Assembly (NCBI RefSeq): GCF_037975245.1
Contig: NC_092566.1
Coordinates: 7,668,001 to 7,732,000, forward strand
DNA from: Apostichopus japonicus
Taxonomy: Eukaryota > Echinodermata > Holothuroidea > Aspidochirotida > Stichopodidae
Length of the DNA: 64,000 bases
Direction of reading: 5' to 3'
Shown here in pieces: positions 24,586-39,618 of the stretch. Both the position numbers and the translations under genes were made by a program. How positions within the stretch are numbered: position 1 is the first letter of the stretch; each line of letters begins with the position of its first letter. The notes beneath the pieces were generated by a model. The model was not told where the DNA came from, ran no database searches, and saw only the letters and a list, made by a program, of their open reading frames with translations.

Positions 24586-26199
24586 TGATCTTTTCACTCT
24601 TAATCACTTCCTCCAATCTTCCCGTGCAGACTAACACACCGACAAATGGATGTATGGACATTCCGTCATGAGAATAATGTAACAATGAAAGCCTTCTACT
24701 ATATTTAATTTGATAACTAAAGTCACATAATTAAAATTAAAGTTAACATCAACCGTCTTTTTGCATTAGTGGTCAATCTACTCATAGATTGAAACAAAAT
24801 AAGTCTAACAGGATCACCCCTGTCGTATGGGAAATGTACAGTAGTATACCGTAGCGGATGAAAATCACGTGCATGATAAACACATTACCGTGTTACATGA
24901 TCCTTACTAACATTAGTTTGTCTGACGTCCAAAAGAAAATAAGAGATTGAAATTTCCAATCTATGTTTGAAAAGTAAAATTAATCACTGCAGAGGAGAGA
25001 TAGAGACTGCAAATGATAAACACACGCATCATGGTCTTACCGTGTTACATGACCCTTACTAACATTATTTTTGTCTGACGTCGAAAGAAAATAAGAGACT
25101 GAAATTTCCAATCTATGATTGAAAAGTAAAATTAATCACTGCAACTGAAGAGGAGAGATAGAGACTGTACTTAAGCAAAGGTAATTACTGAAATCGAACA
25201 TTAGTAAATAAACACAAATAGAATTACAAACAGACATGTATACATACAGACATACAACACACAGACAAACAGACGATACACATATAAATGTCGATAGTTC
25301 TTATCGTTATTTTCGCCTACTGTGACGTCAGATAAAACAAAAGCAGTTTGTTTAACGTTACTGATGACTTTTTGTAAAGCGTTTTTTGGTCGGAAGTTTT
25401 TTTATTTTTTTTACGAAATAAGTTATCTAGTATGGCTTTCGGAAAAGGAAAACGATTCCGATTAAGCTAAACGCAAAGTTCAGTTATAAAGGAAGGATTA
25501 TTTGGCCACATAAATTAGTTTATATGTCAATCACCATGGTTGTTGAACAACATGGAAATGAATCCGCTCTATAAATAATACTCGTTTCATATCCGAATTG
25601 ATGATTATCTGAATTAGTCACATGTTGTAACCTTTATTAACGAAACCTCCGCGGTTGGTTGGCTTTGAAATGAAATCGCAAACACGAATCATTCATTATA
25701 ATGTTGTAGCAATGTTGGCTGTATATATAGCTTAGGTTAAACTACATCGCGATATTTTAACTAGCAATCATAAAATAAAGATATTTTACAAATAACATCC
25801 AAAGTGATATATAATTATTCATCACGCTGTGAATCACAGACTTTACTGCTAATAAAAACGAAAATCAGATCTTGTTTTAATTTTCTTTTATTTATTTTAT
25901 AGTTAAATAACGTCGTAATTATTTCATCTCTACACGTAGTGTACTATGCATGAACTATTGTACTATATCGACAATTTTATTTTGCAAAATTTGGAACTAA
26001 AATTGATATACTCGACTTATAATCTTTAAGATACTGAGGTGGGTTGGTAGGTTGGTCGGTCTTAATAGAGGTGGGGAACATTATTGAGGGTTAAATTACA
26101 GGTTGGGGCCCTCCGTTTGAATGTAAAGATGTAAAAATTTAGCCTTATTAATATTATTATTATTATGAATAGCCCTTATTAATAGGTCCATGTACGGTT
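24586..26199. other. Intergenic, with a two-copy repeat at 24874-25168
   Basis: ACATGATCCTTACTAACATTA to GAGAGATAGAGACTG occurs twice, about 145 bp apart. The rest is AT-rich with no gene. Confidence 0.6.
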
Positions 26200-27010
26200 G
26201 AAGTGTGTAGAAACTCCACTTCAAACATATGGAGGAAAATCCATATTTCCACTTCCATTCGTTCCCATATGAAGGAAAATGGCATTTTTTGCGAATGATT
26301 TATCCATCTTTGTTCTATTAATAATATGTCCAAATTGAAGCTAACATTCCCAGCAACTCCACTTTAAAGTTTCGGAAGATCCATATTTGAGCGATAAGAA
26401 TCCATAACAGCAACCTGAAAGAGATTTGAGAAATTATACCTTTTTGTGAATATTTTGTAAGGCAATACCCTTATCATTTTTTCATATTTTGGCCAAAATT
26501 GCAACTTTTTGAATTCTTCCGAAAATGATGTAAATGTTGAAGAGCGGTCTTCTCTTGATATATCAGACATAATTATGCCTTTATTAGTTTTCATTTGAAG
26601 AAAAATTGCATTTTATGTAAACAGTTTATCCTCTGTCATACACCAGGCATAATTTTGAACTCATTTGAACAAAAATACTAGTTTTAATGCAAAAATGATC
26701 AATCGAAGCCAGATGAAGCTTTAAATTCCACCACATTCCAGTTTAAGCTTGATGAAAATCCATCTCTGAGCTTTCAGAATCCGTGTGAGTATCATGACAT
26801 AAATTTGAGAAATTTCATTTTTTTCCCCTTTAAATGTTTGTTAGGCTATATATAGCCTAATGAATTTTTCAAATACTTGACCAAAGTCATAAACTGGGTA
26901 GAGCGCTCTTCTCTTTATTCATAAGGTGTAATTAAATTTGTTCTTATTTGTTCCTATTTGAAAGAAAGCGCCATTTAAAACAAGAAAAATCATTCAACTT
27001 TAAACTTGTT
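26200..27010. repeat. Diverged tandem repeat, period about 380 bp
   Basis: Related phrases recur in order: AAAATCCAT..., GAGC.TT.AGAATCC, AATTTGAGAAATT, GAGCG.TCTTCTCTT and ATTTGAA.AAA. Copies start near 26370 and 26750, with a fragment before. The copies are strongly diverged. Confidence 0.5.
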
Positions 27011-27566
27011 AGAGATCATTATGTTAAAGGATATTGCGTGACCTAAAACCGCGTTCAGTCGATTGTAATTATAGCGTCTCCGTGTTATGAATTGTTTATT
27101 TATGATGTTAGTAAACAAATGCCCACTGGACGACGATGATATTCATATGAAATGTGTTTGTACCCATTCTATTGTGATCAACATCGTAAGCGCCAGGGTA
27201 AGATCACTTGCGTGACTAGAAGTTACGTCACATGCATTGTCGAACAAGTTCGGCTTTCCTATATACGGTATAGGATATGCGTCAATCTCGTACATGTGAT
27301 AACCGCAGTTTGAAACGGAGCCAGTTATATTAGCCCTGGACTCGGAACAGAGCCTCAATGATCCGATCTGGACTGAAAATTATTAATAGAGGGCGCTGTT
27401 AACACAGACATTAAAAAATGTGTATAGCTCCATGATCTTATGTAACAAATAAGTTAAACACATGGAACATTTATTTCTCTCATCACTACACAACTGTCAA
27501 AGACTTCGAATGCATGGCAGCAGGGGACATGTGTATATATAGTAAAGGTACATGGGCTGTCGCACC

Positions 27567-27790
27567 ATTTAAAGGGAGTGAAGAATCGCGCAAAAAGAAA
27601 CGTCTGATGCCGGTAATCTGACCTAGTTTCGAATGAGGTGTAATAGAAGTGTTAGACACCACCATCGATTCCAGACAATACACACACAGCTTGCTACCGT
27701 CGGTAATTAGACACTAGTGTACAGTCAATACATACAGATACTGTCAATACCCACAACACAGTGTACATAGCAGCGCTGGACATCTCATGT
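27567..27790 (-). repeat. Dispersed repeat, right arm of the inverted pair
   Basis: This is the inverted copy of 1-211, with scattered substitutions and short indels. On the minus strand a 65-codon frame runs through it; the corresponding frame in the other copy is largely kept (for example ITGIRRFFLR). No protein family is recognised. Confidence 0.8.
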
Positions 27791-27998
27791 CTAGATAAAA
27801 GATAACATGGTATCACGATTCATTACTGTCTGCATTTTGTAGCGACAAGAAAAAAACTTCCCTTGCAAGCAACGGAAAGTTTACTTTTTCAGAGCACGGC
27901 ACGCGGTTTGGGCGAGTCTTCAATGTCTTTAAGGCACAACAGACATTGGTCAGTTCTAGCGGACCACCTTGCACGAATAAATTAACAAGAGGTTAATT

Positions 27999-28200
27999 AG
28001 TTTCCCTTTTGAGTTTTCTTGTGTAGATTGCCAAAACAGAGAATGGGTACTTTTTAATATCAACAAAAATATGGAAAAATATATCTTTTCAAAGTTAGTT
28101 TCCCTTTTGAGTTTTCTTGTGTAGATTGCCAAAACAGAGAACGGGTACTTTTTAATATCAACAAAAATATGGAAAAATATATCTTTTCAAAGTTAGTTTC
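27999..28200. repeat. 98-bp tandem duplication
   Basis: Two almost identical units start at 27999 and 28097 (AGTTTCCCTTTTGAGTTTTC...), with the first bases of a third at 28195. They differ at only one or two bases, so the duplication is recent. Confidence 0.95.
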
Positions 28201-31200
28201 CATTCACAGATCCGTGGGAGGAGGAGGGGAGGGTGGGGGGGGGGGGGTGGCACGTACCCTGTGCACTTCAACCCGGGTCCATCCTCCATCGGACTAACAC
28301 ACATAAAGCTGAATTATAATGGTGTATAATGGTGTATATGCATGAAAATAATTTACAGATTACTACACTGTCTTAAGCTGGTCGACATGCTTCGAATATT
28401 CCTAAAAAAATGGTTTCACAGAATGATGCAACGTTATAGTTAAAATACCAAGAAAACAAATTAAATGAAGGTGTGATTTGAAAGGAAACATACCATGCGA
28501 TTTTTTTTACCTGATTTCCTCTTTGTAATTATACTATGTTAACATAGCGGTTATACATTTCCCACAAAACCACAAAGGGAAATTAACCCGTTGAGTAAAC
28601 AGTTCCATAAGATTAAAAAAAAAAACTTTTGTTCTAGTAGATATGAATTCAACTTAGAACAAACGGATACGTTATAATGATTACATTTGTATCTTATCGG
28701 ATGTTCTGAAAGACGATAAGAAGGCGTTGGTAATGACATTCAAATGACCTTCTAAAAAGTGTTATAGGGCTAAACGTAATCTAATTAGAAAACGTAAATT
28801 GCATTTCGTTACTTTAACAATTAAATAACCATTGCTCCGTTTAATGAAACCACATTCACTAATGTAACAATTGTAAAATGTTCACTGTACCAAGATTATG
28901 AATTATTTCTTTCATAACAATACAGGCGGACCCCAAGTCAGTTAAGTACCAACCATTACCTGTTAGCGTGACGGGAAGTAATACATTCCGTCCATATATT
29001 TACCCCTGGCATGGATGGAAATGTGGGCTTAGCACTTCCATGGTCTTCATTTGTCGAGTAGAAGGTTTGGGGCTTATAGTAACAACCGTACGCTCAGTTA
29101 TAAAAGTCATACATGTCTGAGCTAACTGTTGCTAACTTGTAAATAATTGAGATGTTACAGACCGTGATGGGGGATTGAAATATTTATTCTGCGACGCACC
29201 ACCATATCGGAGGGGGTGGGTGAGGGGGGGGGCGATAACAGGGGAGGGGAATTGGACAGGGTGTCATTGTCTCAAATGATCTTCAGAACATTGATACTCA
29301 GATTAAAACATAAAATTCAAATGATTTTCGCAATTTTTGGTTACCAGGAGGACCAGAACATGTTTCACAGAGGCCCCAAAGAGGTTCTAGAGACCTCGTC
29401 TCCTCTACTCATAACTGGGATTCACCCCTGGAACCACCAGGTGCTCATGGACGGGTTCCTGAACATCGAACGTTACGGGGGGGGGGGGGACTCTCGACGG
29501 TATTGATGCAGTCATAGCGTTAAACAATAAGTTCATCACCTATAAATATGTAGGCCTATATTGGTGCCAACCATGACCCCCCCCCCCCCCACCCACCGCC
29601 AAAGCGGTTCCAAATCTGTACCTTATTCTGACAATCATATAACAAACTCCTTTGAAAATTCTTCTATTTTCACGATATTTGTTTCCATACTCCCACGTTT
29701 CTTCTTTTGTACCATGATTATAGGAAAATAGGAATATATATATTGAGTTACAAGGAGAAGCAAAAGCCAACCATGATCACTGAACGCATGTCACAAAGAT
29801 GGTTAGGTGTTAGACTCGAACAAGTCTAAGAATGACATACTGACTTTAGGCTATGCATGTTGAATATTTTGCTTTCTTTATTACATTACCAGTGTCCCCG
29901 AAGCCCGGGTTTGATTATAGGGGGCCCTGGAAAATATGAGACAGTTAATAATGTAAATCTCATTTTAACAATAACACTTAAAAGGAAATATTTCTTCCCG
30001 GGTCCACCCTAGCTCTCGCCCCCCCCCTCACCCTCCCTCCTGCTCGTAACACATCGATTACTAAATATTTATTACGTTGAATGAGAAGTCCAATGGACTA
30101 CAGCTATAGTTGTTAAAAGTGCAAGATTTACCAAGACTAAATGTGTTCGAAATAATGAATTCATTGCCATATAATAACATTTCTATTCAATCTGTGAGAG
30201 TTGTAAACATTCAGCAAACTGGTTGACGTCACGAAATAGGAATAAAGTTCTCTGAAATACCTCAATATATCCATGAGTTGTGTTGTTTCGTTGTAGGCCA
30301 CCTTCCACTCCCCGCTGGGTTTATTATGCAAGATTTCTCTTATATTTCACGGTGCAACCACGAGATCAGTATAACCTGAAACATGAATATCAAAACAGAT
30401 TCGCCCTTTTGCTCTCCAATTACACTTTTCACTGTGTTCTTCAAGTAATATTAGACGACGTTATGGGACCGTTGCCCATTCATTTACCACGAAAACCAAC
30501 CGACATTTAATTTGGGGTTTTCGAACTTGTTGTTTTGTTTTGCAACTGCTCATTAATTACAATATCACGCTATGTAGTTACATAATGTTATATTTAAAGA
30601 TATGATTTTTTTTGTAACAAAGGGTAACGGCCAACTATGATGAGGTGATCAACTGCACTTTTTGTCGCGGCTGATCTTGCTTGCTTAACTCAACCTCATG
30701 GCGCCCTTCAATTTTACCTGCATGTGTATGGCCTTCTTGCAGGTACCGCACAACAGTAATTGCTTCCATTGACTTACACCATTGACGTCACATTGTCAAG
30801 GCCGATAGAGCATAGATATAAGTTTTCAACTGACATGTCCTACCTACCATATGATAGCTAATGGTTTTGGCTATCATAAAACATTCAACTTTTGCCACTA
30901 TGACCGTTTAGATTTTGAGCAAGAAGAGCTCGAAGTTTATCATTGTGCTCCCCCTTTCCATCTGCCAGCTGTCGCTGCGGAATCTTCATGTTTCACCCAA
31001 GATTTTTCTAAAATACCTTAAATCACCTTCAATTCTCCAGATTTTTAGACCATCAGTAGTTCATGTCATCCTCTTCAGCATCCAAGCATAAAAAAGAATG
31101 GTGATGACTCAGAAAATGCCAAACATAATCTACACAGTAGGTCACTTTAGGGCCATTTTCCGACAACGGTTAACCTCTCAGGCGGACGTGCACTACTCTA

Positions 31201-32650
31201 ATTGTGGTGCGATACATTTAGTACTGCCACACTGCTTTATTGCAGCTGTAGCTTGATTAGCATATACGAATTGGGGCTTAATATGTTGAGGTGTTTAACT
31301 ATGATAAGATTAAGTAACATGTTTGTTGAGATATTTTCGTTCATAACATATAAAGATGAATCTACTAGCCCCCCAAAAACGGCCTTTTAAGTTACCGTGT
31401 TTGACAAAGATTTGCAACACGAGAACACACAGCAAAAACAGTTGTATTCTAAATGTTAACAGTATAGACCTATCAAGAGAATTTTATTCTTGAAATTGTT
31501 TATCTTTGATTTTGATAATAGACATTGTCAATCAGAGAATATAAATTACACATGCACGGATCCAGGGGGCATGGAGCATACATCCCCACCCCTTTTCAAC
31601 CCCACCTAAAAAATCGAAAGTATTTATTAGTATTTATTAGCACATCCTAATATTAATTTTTCTGGGCGAGGACCTCCCTAAAATGGTAGTCGTCTTCAAC
31701 GGCTTAGTGCCACACCCCTCCTTTAATGTCTCGGTGGATCCACCCCCCCCCCCCGTTATGCCCTTCCGTTTAATACATCTGTGTAAGTCAAATAAGATGA
31801 AGAACTGTGTAACATATATACATATATAACCATGTGAAAGTTAGGTACATAGAACCCCCTAAGGGAACAATGTGTTGCAATTTACGCGGTTTCCCATGTC
31901 AAATATAAGTTGAGGTCGAAATCTCTTTACCCCCGAAAGCACCCCGATGGAAGATCACGCTGTGAAATAATTATTTGATATATATTCAATCCAATTGAAT
32001 TGACGTAACTGTACGTCATAATACATTGTCATACGATATAATCATGCTGTTTGATACTAATCGTTATCTACTTTCTATTGCCAATCTTGTCTCGTGTTTC
32101 CGTCGGGCGTTTCTCACCTAATTATGCTTTTCTAAGAAACCTACCTGGATTTTCCATGCAAAAAGATATGTTTTTGGTTGCAATTCCTGGTGAAATGGTA
32201 AAGCTAAATGTAGATGAACACGACACGTTTATATAAGCAAGATAAAAATAGGAACTTCGTTCACCGTTTTGCGCATGATCGTGCACAGGTCCGCGTTTCG
32301 TTGTACACGCCCACTATGTGATCTGTGACGCCGTGCATCAGCGAGTGTAAACGGCTTAAAACCATTACGCAGTTGACACTCCTAAATCTAAAATAATTTA
32401 ATTGTGTAATTGAAAAATACTACAAAACCTGGATATGATACACATCTGCTATGCGCTGCTATACAGATTAGACTTAACACATTTTCTACAGGCTTGCTAA
32501 ACAAACTTTGTTATATTAGGACTGATACATTATCCTTTAGGTTTGTTATAGGTCTGATGTACACCTTTCCTGCACCTTATTCGGTCTGTTATGTACCTGA
32601 TATAGTATGCTATGTAACTGTTATAAGATATGCTGTACACACATACATAA

Positions 32651-32652
<2 letters not shown>

Positions 32653-32722
<70 letters not shown>
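32653..32722. repeat. (AT)n microsatellite
   Basis: About 70 bp of uninterrupted TA dinucleotides. Confidence 0.97.
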
Positions 32723-32724
<2 letters not shown>

Positions 32725-33934
32725 TGAATAGTTTGACCTAAATATCTATGACACAAAGTCACAAAGTTGACCAGGCTTTGGAACAATAACCATGCGCGTC
32801 TTTTTTGACGGATACCGGCGCATTATAAATGTCCATTATTATTATTTTATAGCTGCGCGTCTGAGAGACTATAGTATACGGTATAATGACGTGCACCTTT
32901 GCACAGAACTGTTTATGAAGTTGACGTAGTAAAAGACAGATGAGAAGTAGTTTTTGCTGATCCCATAGCGGCGATTAAAATTCATAATATTTTGGTTATC
33001 GAAACTGTTTATCGAACAAAATAAACATGACATTCACGTTGTAGTATTAAAACCGGTATAATACATGCAATGTAAATTCTTAAATTTAGTCTGGTTAGTA
33101 CTCTTTAGCGTGAAAAAAAACATTAATGAAAAAGGACGTACATTACAACAACTGTAACAACAAACGAATGTAAGAATGTAGTTTGTCAATGTACTTCTTT
33201 TCTTGTCCAAATCAAAGAAAGGATAATAGAAAAGAGAAAGCAAACTATGAGATACAATCCCGGCATCAAAACTTGAATCGAAAGACTGGTCCCATGTCTG
33301 CGAAATTTTAGGCAATTATATTATTTAAAATGGTTGAATAAATTTTGGCATGTTGGAAATGAGAACTTTTCTTGGATGACCCCCCCCCCCCCCAACACGT
33401 TGTTAGTTAATGTGCATACTTCTACGTAGAGGATACAGAGGAGGTGAGTAGGGGGGGGGGGGTTCGTGGGTTGGGATGGATAAAGACTTGATTGTAACGA
33501 TACCTGCGTACATGTCCTTAAAGGCTTAAACCATGCATAACTTGTTTAACTGCTTCTGTTTGCTTTATTAATGGGTCAAGGGTCATTACACCCAATTACC
33601 CTCACACTCGCTAGGAAACATTTAAAATTGGCAATGTTCTTGAAGGGTGCCCAAATTGATCTTTTAGTACCAAGTGTTAAACCAAAAACGCTAATTACAC
33701 ACTGACTATCCATGATCATTGCAGAGTGGTTTCGGTAGCATGGCTCTATCTATAGAAGATGGAGAGTTCTGAAAAAGAAAGGCAAGAATTCTCCCATTGA
33801 TCACTGATTACTGCAATCAGTTAGGTGCGTTTTATATAGGGGTTCCAACAGTTTTAAACAAGTCAAAATGTTGGTCTGAAATGAATCATTATGACTTAAC
33901 TTATGAGAGGAAACAGTCTGCTTTTACAGCTAAG

Positions 33935-34420
33935 GGAGAAGTGAGGGGGTAAGGCGAAAAGTGAGGAGGTAAGGCGAGAAATGGATGGGTATGGCGAGAA
34001 GTGAGGGGGTAAGACGAGAAGTGAGGGGGAAGGCAAGAAGTGAGGGGCGAAGGCGAGAAATGAGGAGGTAAGGCGAGAAATGGAGGGGGTAAGGCGAGAA
34101 GTGAGGGGGAAGGCGAGCAGTGAAGGGCTAAGGCAAGAAGTGAGGGGGTAAGGCGAGAAATGAGGAGGTAAGGCGAGAAATGGAGGGGGTAAGGCGAGAA
34201 GTGAGGGGAAGGAGAGCCGTGAGGGGCTAAGGCAAGAAATGAGGTGATAAGGCGAGAAATGAGGGGTAAGGTGAGAAGAGAGAGGGTAAGGCAAGAAGTG
34301 AGGTGGTCAGGTGAGGAATGAGTGGTAGGGCTAGAAGTGAGTGGCTAAGGCAAAAAGTGAGGTGGTAAGGCGAGGAATGAGGGGTAGGGCAGGTGAGGGG
34401 GAAGGTGAGGGCTACTGGGG
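33935..34420. repeat. Minisatellite of about 20 bp
   Basis: More than 20 variant copies of GAAGTGAGGGGGTAAGGCGA. The opposite strand stays open for 132 codons as a Ser/Pro/Leu-rich artefact. Confidence 0.95.
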
Positions 34421-37400
34421 AGGTTTTTTAGGATCTCATCACTTAAAACAGATATCACAAAGACAAGAAGAAGATGATATTTCTAAGGTATTTACAATGC
34501 TTTGAAATTTATTCAAACACACCGTTTGCGGTCTGAATTTATGTACAATAAAATCTTTGGACAACACATAAAGCTAAAGATGTGGACACTATGAGAATAA
34601 TGACATAGCGCCCTCTATTACAAACTACAACGACAACATTTTTTTTATAAGAACTGGTGTAAAAATGATATTGTTTCATCACACCTTATAAAGCTTTCCT
34701 CGAAAAGGAAAAAAGAAAAACTAAAAAAGATGGGAAAAGATAGTTCAATGAATGAAACAAAAGTGATCAATATGAACAGAACAAACAGGAACACAACAAC
34801 AAAATGAGTTGTTAGAAAAAATTGGCACTACTTCAAAAAGTTAAAAGAAGAAGAAGAAAAAAAAAACATACAAGAGAAGAGAACAATAGTTTTAATTAAC
34901 TGTGAATAGTTCTCATTACAATTAATCCAAATACCAAAAACAAAACCTCTCACAAGTTGAATTCTTATAGAAATTCTTTTACAGTCTTAGCTACAGGCCG
35001 TGACAATGGCTTTGTAATACCATCATTATTATAACATTTGATTTTACACGTACTCTTTAATTACATTACACCGACTCTTAAACTATTAAACTTGATAATT
35101 AAACTAGTTGCTTAATGAATAATTAATTATTTAATGCATCTACTAGAAGTCTCCTTAAAGAACAATGGGAAAGAACAATGGGAGGCATTAGCTTCTATGT
35201 CCATTTGAAAATATACTTACAATTTACCCTGCTATGTTTTACCCCCCCCCCCCCTCCCACACACACCCCAACAGTCCTCCACCACCCCCTTCCCCTCCCA
35301 TCCCTGAAGATACCCAACCACCAATATCTTGGTGGATGGACTACCAGGCTAACACACTGTGGATCAAACTTATCAGTTAAACAGAAAATTAACTTGCGGT
35401 TGCCAACACACCTGTTTCAGTTACAATACTGCATAACCCTCCACAAATGTCCAGGTAAAAACAGTTTCTATTTTATGAAGCAAATTCCGAATGGGCTACA
35501 ATTTTTTGCATACCAAATTTATGAATTAAATTGGTACGCCAAAAGTCATTTATGGCTAATGTACAAAATGTTCATGAATACATGAAGTTTGAGATGTAGT
35601 GGGAGAGGTGGTTGGGGGGGGTTAGAATGATTGATGGGGAACAGAACTGAAGCTCAGAAATGTTTTGTAATTTCAAAACTTTGAAAAGTCTCCATGTCAA
35701 TTCTTTGTTATTGTTACTGAATACTTTGTAATCAATTCACAGATAAGAAGCCTCAGAGAAGATCAGCGGGGGTGTGGGAGGGGGGGGGGGGGAAGGAGAG
35801 AGGCGTTTACCACCTTACCCTTTTCTCTTCATATTTACAAGTTCAGACAGAAATGCTTTTCTCACCCTAAAAAGCCACAAACAAAAGAAACACATTCATA
35901 TGCATACAACAAGAAGGTCTGACAATTCACATTTCCCTCAAGTTTTTTATCATCTAAAGATAACTGTACTAATTTGCTCCTTCTCTCCCAAATGATAAAA
36001 GAATTACAACAGTGATGAACAATGAGCTTGGGCTGCCCTCATCAACCTCTCCTCCCCCCTAGCCAGCCCTCCTTCTTATAACCCCCTCCTTACAAAAAAA
36101 AGCAACTTGGCATCCAAAGACTATAATACCTGAATTCAGAATGTATTTGCTTGTATCTTTTCCTTAATTTGAGCTGTATTATTATTGTATTGCCATACTT
36201 GACTTTAAAGACACACAGACCATCTAAGGCACAAACCCCCAATATTTGAAATAGGGGGAGAGGATGGGGAGGGGGACTACCGATCAAGGACCAAACAATG
36301 ATTGCTCGAAATTCTAACCCTGTTCACTATCGAATGATTTGTGCAAAATTGGTTGGACTACATTCGACTTTTCATTACATCATTTCTTCGGACTGGACAT
36401 AAAACTTATTGTTAGGATTAACGGCTTGATATAAACAATTTGAATAAGTTCAAGCTTATCTACTTATTTTTTTTTCTTTCAAGAATATCATGCATATTTT
36501 AAAACTTATAAAGTGAAAGAGTTATTATTTATGTTCACAACTCTTTGCAAATATTTCAGATTTGAAACATTTGTTGCAGCGTTTATCCAACTAAACTCTA
36601 CCAATTTTTTCCCTCTCTTTTGTAGAAATTCGAACCCTGCATGAAGGAAGTGAGTAATAAAAAAAGAGAAAATAAAACAAAAAATGAAAATAATCATAAA
36701 AATGAAAATAAACAGCACGAGCTAGCTAGATCAGAAATGCAACAGAATTTCAAATCCGAGTGACTTTCTTTCTTCATTTTAAGAACTTGTTCAAAAATAT
36801 TCATCCAGTTTCCCTATAATACATCTTCATTCCTTTTACTTTTCACATGCCAAAAAATGGTATTTTACTTGATTTTGACATTTGCAACAACTTTCTTCCA
36901 GAAAATGTCTATCGATTAGAAATAGACTTTCTTTGATAAAGATATTGCAGCGCTTTCTTTCCAAAAAAAAAACACACAAAAAAAAAAACAGATGAACAAA
37001 GTATACAGGACTGAAAATGCAAATACACAAACAAGACCGTGAAAACATACCATGAACGGGTAAATTGAAGGTGATTACTTAATGTACGAAATGCGTATAC
37101 ACACTCACTGACTCCACTCCACCCCCCCCCCTCCCACTTGACTCCCTACAACCACAAAATAGAAATAAATATAGTAAGCTGAGGTGAAGTAAACCACACC
37201 CATGCATAACACGACGTAATTGAAGGATTACGTCACTGTATATTCTCGGCTGACAAGGACGGTGGTTCTCATACAGGAGTACTTGCACAAGAGAGACGTT
37301 TGTTTTCCATTTCAATTATTCGATCCACCGCATTCGATATGCGAAACCTCTTTTCACGATGGTAGAGGGCACCCTATTAATCATTCCAGCCCTGTTTTGT

Positions 37401-39618
37401 CTTGTATAGTACTAGAAGCAGCCATCTTGTATCATTCTACAAACACTTTTTTTAGTTTTGTACTTTAAATATCAGCCTCTTTATTAACCTTGAGCAGTGT
37501 GCTCTGCCTTACCTACAAGATGACTTCAATGATGCTTTACAATTGCATTTTCAAAGAAGGAAGTGAGATATAGTCTCTTCACACATTCTTACAAAAGTCT
37601 AGCTTTGAAAAAAAAAAAAATCTTTGTTTTTGACTCATTTAAGCAATTGAACTGAGTGGCCACATAATAATGTGACTAATTAAAAAAAAAAAAAAAAAAA
37701 TTTTCAACCTTTAAAGCTCTACTACACAGACCAAGATTCAACGGTAACATCTCATCCCCGGGGACCACCTAAACACTGCCAATTTTCGACACCGTGAAAG
37801 GCAAGCATTTTCCAAAAATGATGTTGGAATTGTCTGACTTTGCACATAATTTATGCTAATTGTACTCAGAAACAACAAGTCTCTCGGGATGGAAATTCCT
37901 CTCTTTATAACCCATATAAAACCGCCAACACAAGAGCCACATTTTGTTTCTCTAAATTTGACAAAGGAAAATTTATTAAGGCATATTTTAAAATGATTTA
38001 ATGCAAGGTCAGAGAGGGTCAAACGATATAACATCGCTCACTTGCCGAGACTGCTTGCTAGCATCAAACTATGTTTAATTTAATTTTCTTTAATTTTACT
38101 GTCTTTAGTGATTGGTAAAAACATAATTCTGTTGATGGATAAAACACAATGTTACTACCACTTCACACTTGCCACAACTTAGTCAAGTTGACTCTTACAA
38201 CATGCTCACTTTTACAACATGCTCACTTTGACAACATTGCTGTCTACTACTACAACATATATGTCGCTGTGATTTGCCTGATCCAACAATGGAGATTCGA
38301 ACCTGTTACCTCCAACCCAACGTAGCATCACAAAGTATCACACATGTATGTAATAAAACTGCTTGTGAACCATTACCAGCTACACTTTCCTTCCCAACTT
38401 GCACTGCAAAAAAAAAAATTGCTCACATCCTTTTAAATTCTTTTGTTATGTTACTTCCAAAAAAAAAAACACATCAAAAAGTATCAAACAATTAATATTT
38501 GTTACCTTTCGTGGAACTGCTATGTAATCTTACTTTCAGAGCAATTTTTGTTAAATAAATTTCTTGATGTTGTACAATGTCCAATTCCTATAAAAATGTA
38601 GATTAAATAGCTTGACTGATCAAATTTCACTTACCGAAAAAAAAATGGAAGAAATAAATAAAATCCAAAATATTTCTTAAAGTTTGTCTTTAAAATGTGA
38701 TTTGACAATAATACCAATATGTAAGTGTCTGGGCTACAAAATACTAAGAATAGCATTAAATTCAATGATTACTGGCATAATAAATTTGAAGAAATATCAG
38801 GGGGTTCCTCAGTTTTCCCAATTTGCAATTGTATCCCCATACAGTGATACGGGGTATTTTGATAAAAATGTCCAATCGAATGCAAATATCTTGAATCAAA
38901 TATATTATTGATGCAATCCAATTGCTTTGTATTTTTATTACTTCCACAATTAATTGGAGTTTGACTATTATTCATCTAGCCTCTGATTAAGTGATTATTC
39001 ATTCCTAAACTATTTAAAACAATAGTGAATAAGCATTAACCTCTTCGTCCACGAATCAAATAACATTAAAATTAATAAGTCAGAGATTATTCAGTAAGAC
39101 AGTAATTTTCATCTCACAAAAAAATACTAATTATAATAACTAAAAAAGTCTAATAAACAACTGCAGAAGGAGAAAACCTACATATTTTAAACATCTGATT
39201 CTCCAAGCAAAGTTTTCGTTAATACTCAACGTTGTCAAGATATGAAAACTTGTCCTCGATGAGAAGTTAGCTATGAATGTTTACATTCCGCTTCAAATAA
39301 ATTATCTGGTCGTGGCTCTTTTGAAGAAGGCCTCGCATTTTTACATTTGATTCCGTGGACTCACAATCCTGATAGTAAATAGCGTCATACAGAACGAACA
39401 ATAACCAAAAAAAACCCCACCATTTTGTCTGCGATGTTTTGTTAAAATTCTGGTTACCGTAGAAACGGTGAGACTTCATCAAGAATGGATATGCCAGGAG
39501 TTTGCTTGAATCCTTTGGAAAACAGAAATGATGTGATTGTCATGATGTATCGCACTGTCTTGTGAAGACGAAATTCTGCACATATATATGAGTGCTTTTC
39601 TCCTCCAACCAAAACTAC
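34421..39618. other. No gene recognised; may include long TCF/LEF 3' UTR
   Basis: AT-rich with A-runs and C-runs (35241-35254, 37122-37131) and a G-run at 35780-35792. It lies downstream of the TCF/LEF stop, so an unknown part may be transcribed as 3' UTR. No coding frame is convincing. Confidence 0.5.

Larger units (their letters stand above)
27791..33930. other. Intergenic, no gene recognised
   Basis: Includes a 98-bp tandem repeat (27999-28200), an AT microsatellite (32653-32722) and C or G runs near 28236, 29222, 29477, 29578, 30018, 31743, 33380 and 33451. Open frames are short. Confidence 0.55.

Noticed and set aside
22655-24685. Open frames of 413-676 codons on the minus strand encoding PSLPIPSHPF-like repeats
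   Set aside because: A pyrimidine-only strand cannot contain stop codons, so all three frames stay open by composition. No splice, start or family evidence supports translation.
33896-34294. 132-codon Ser/Pro/Leu-rich frame
   Set aside because: Repeat translation of a 20-bp minisatellite.
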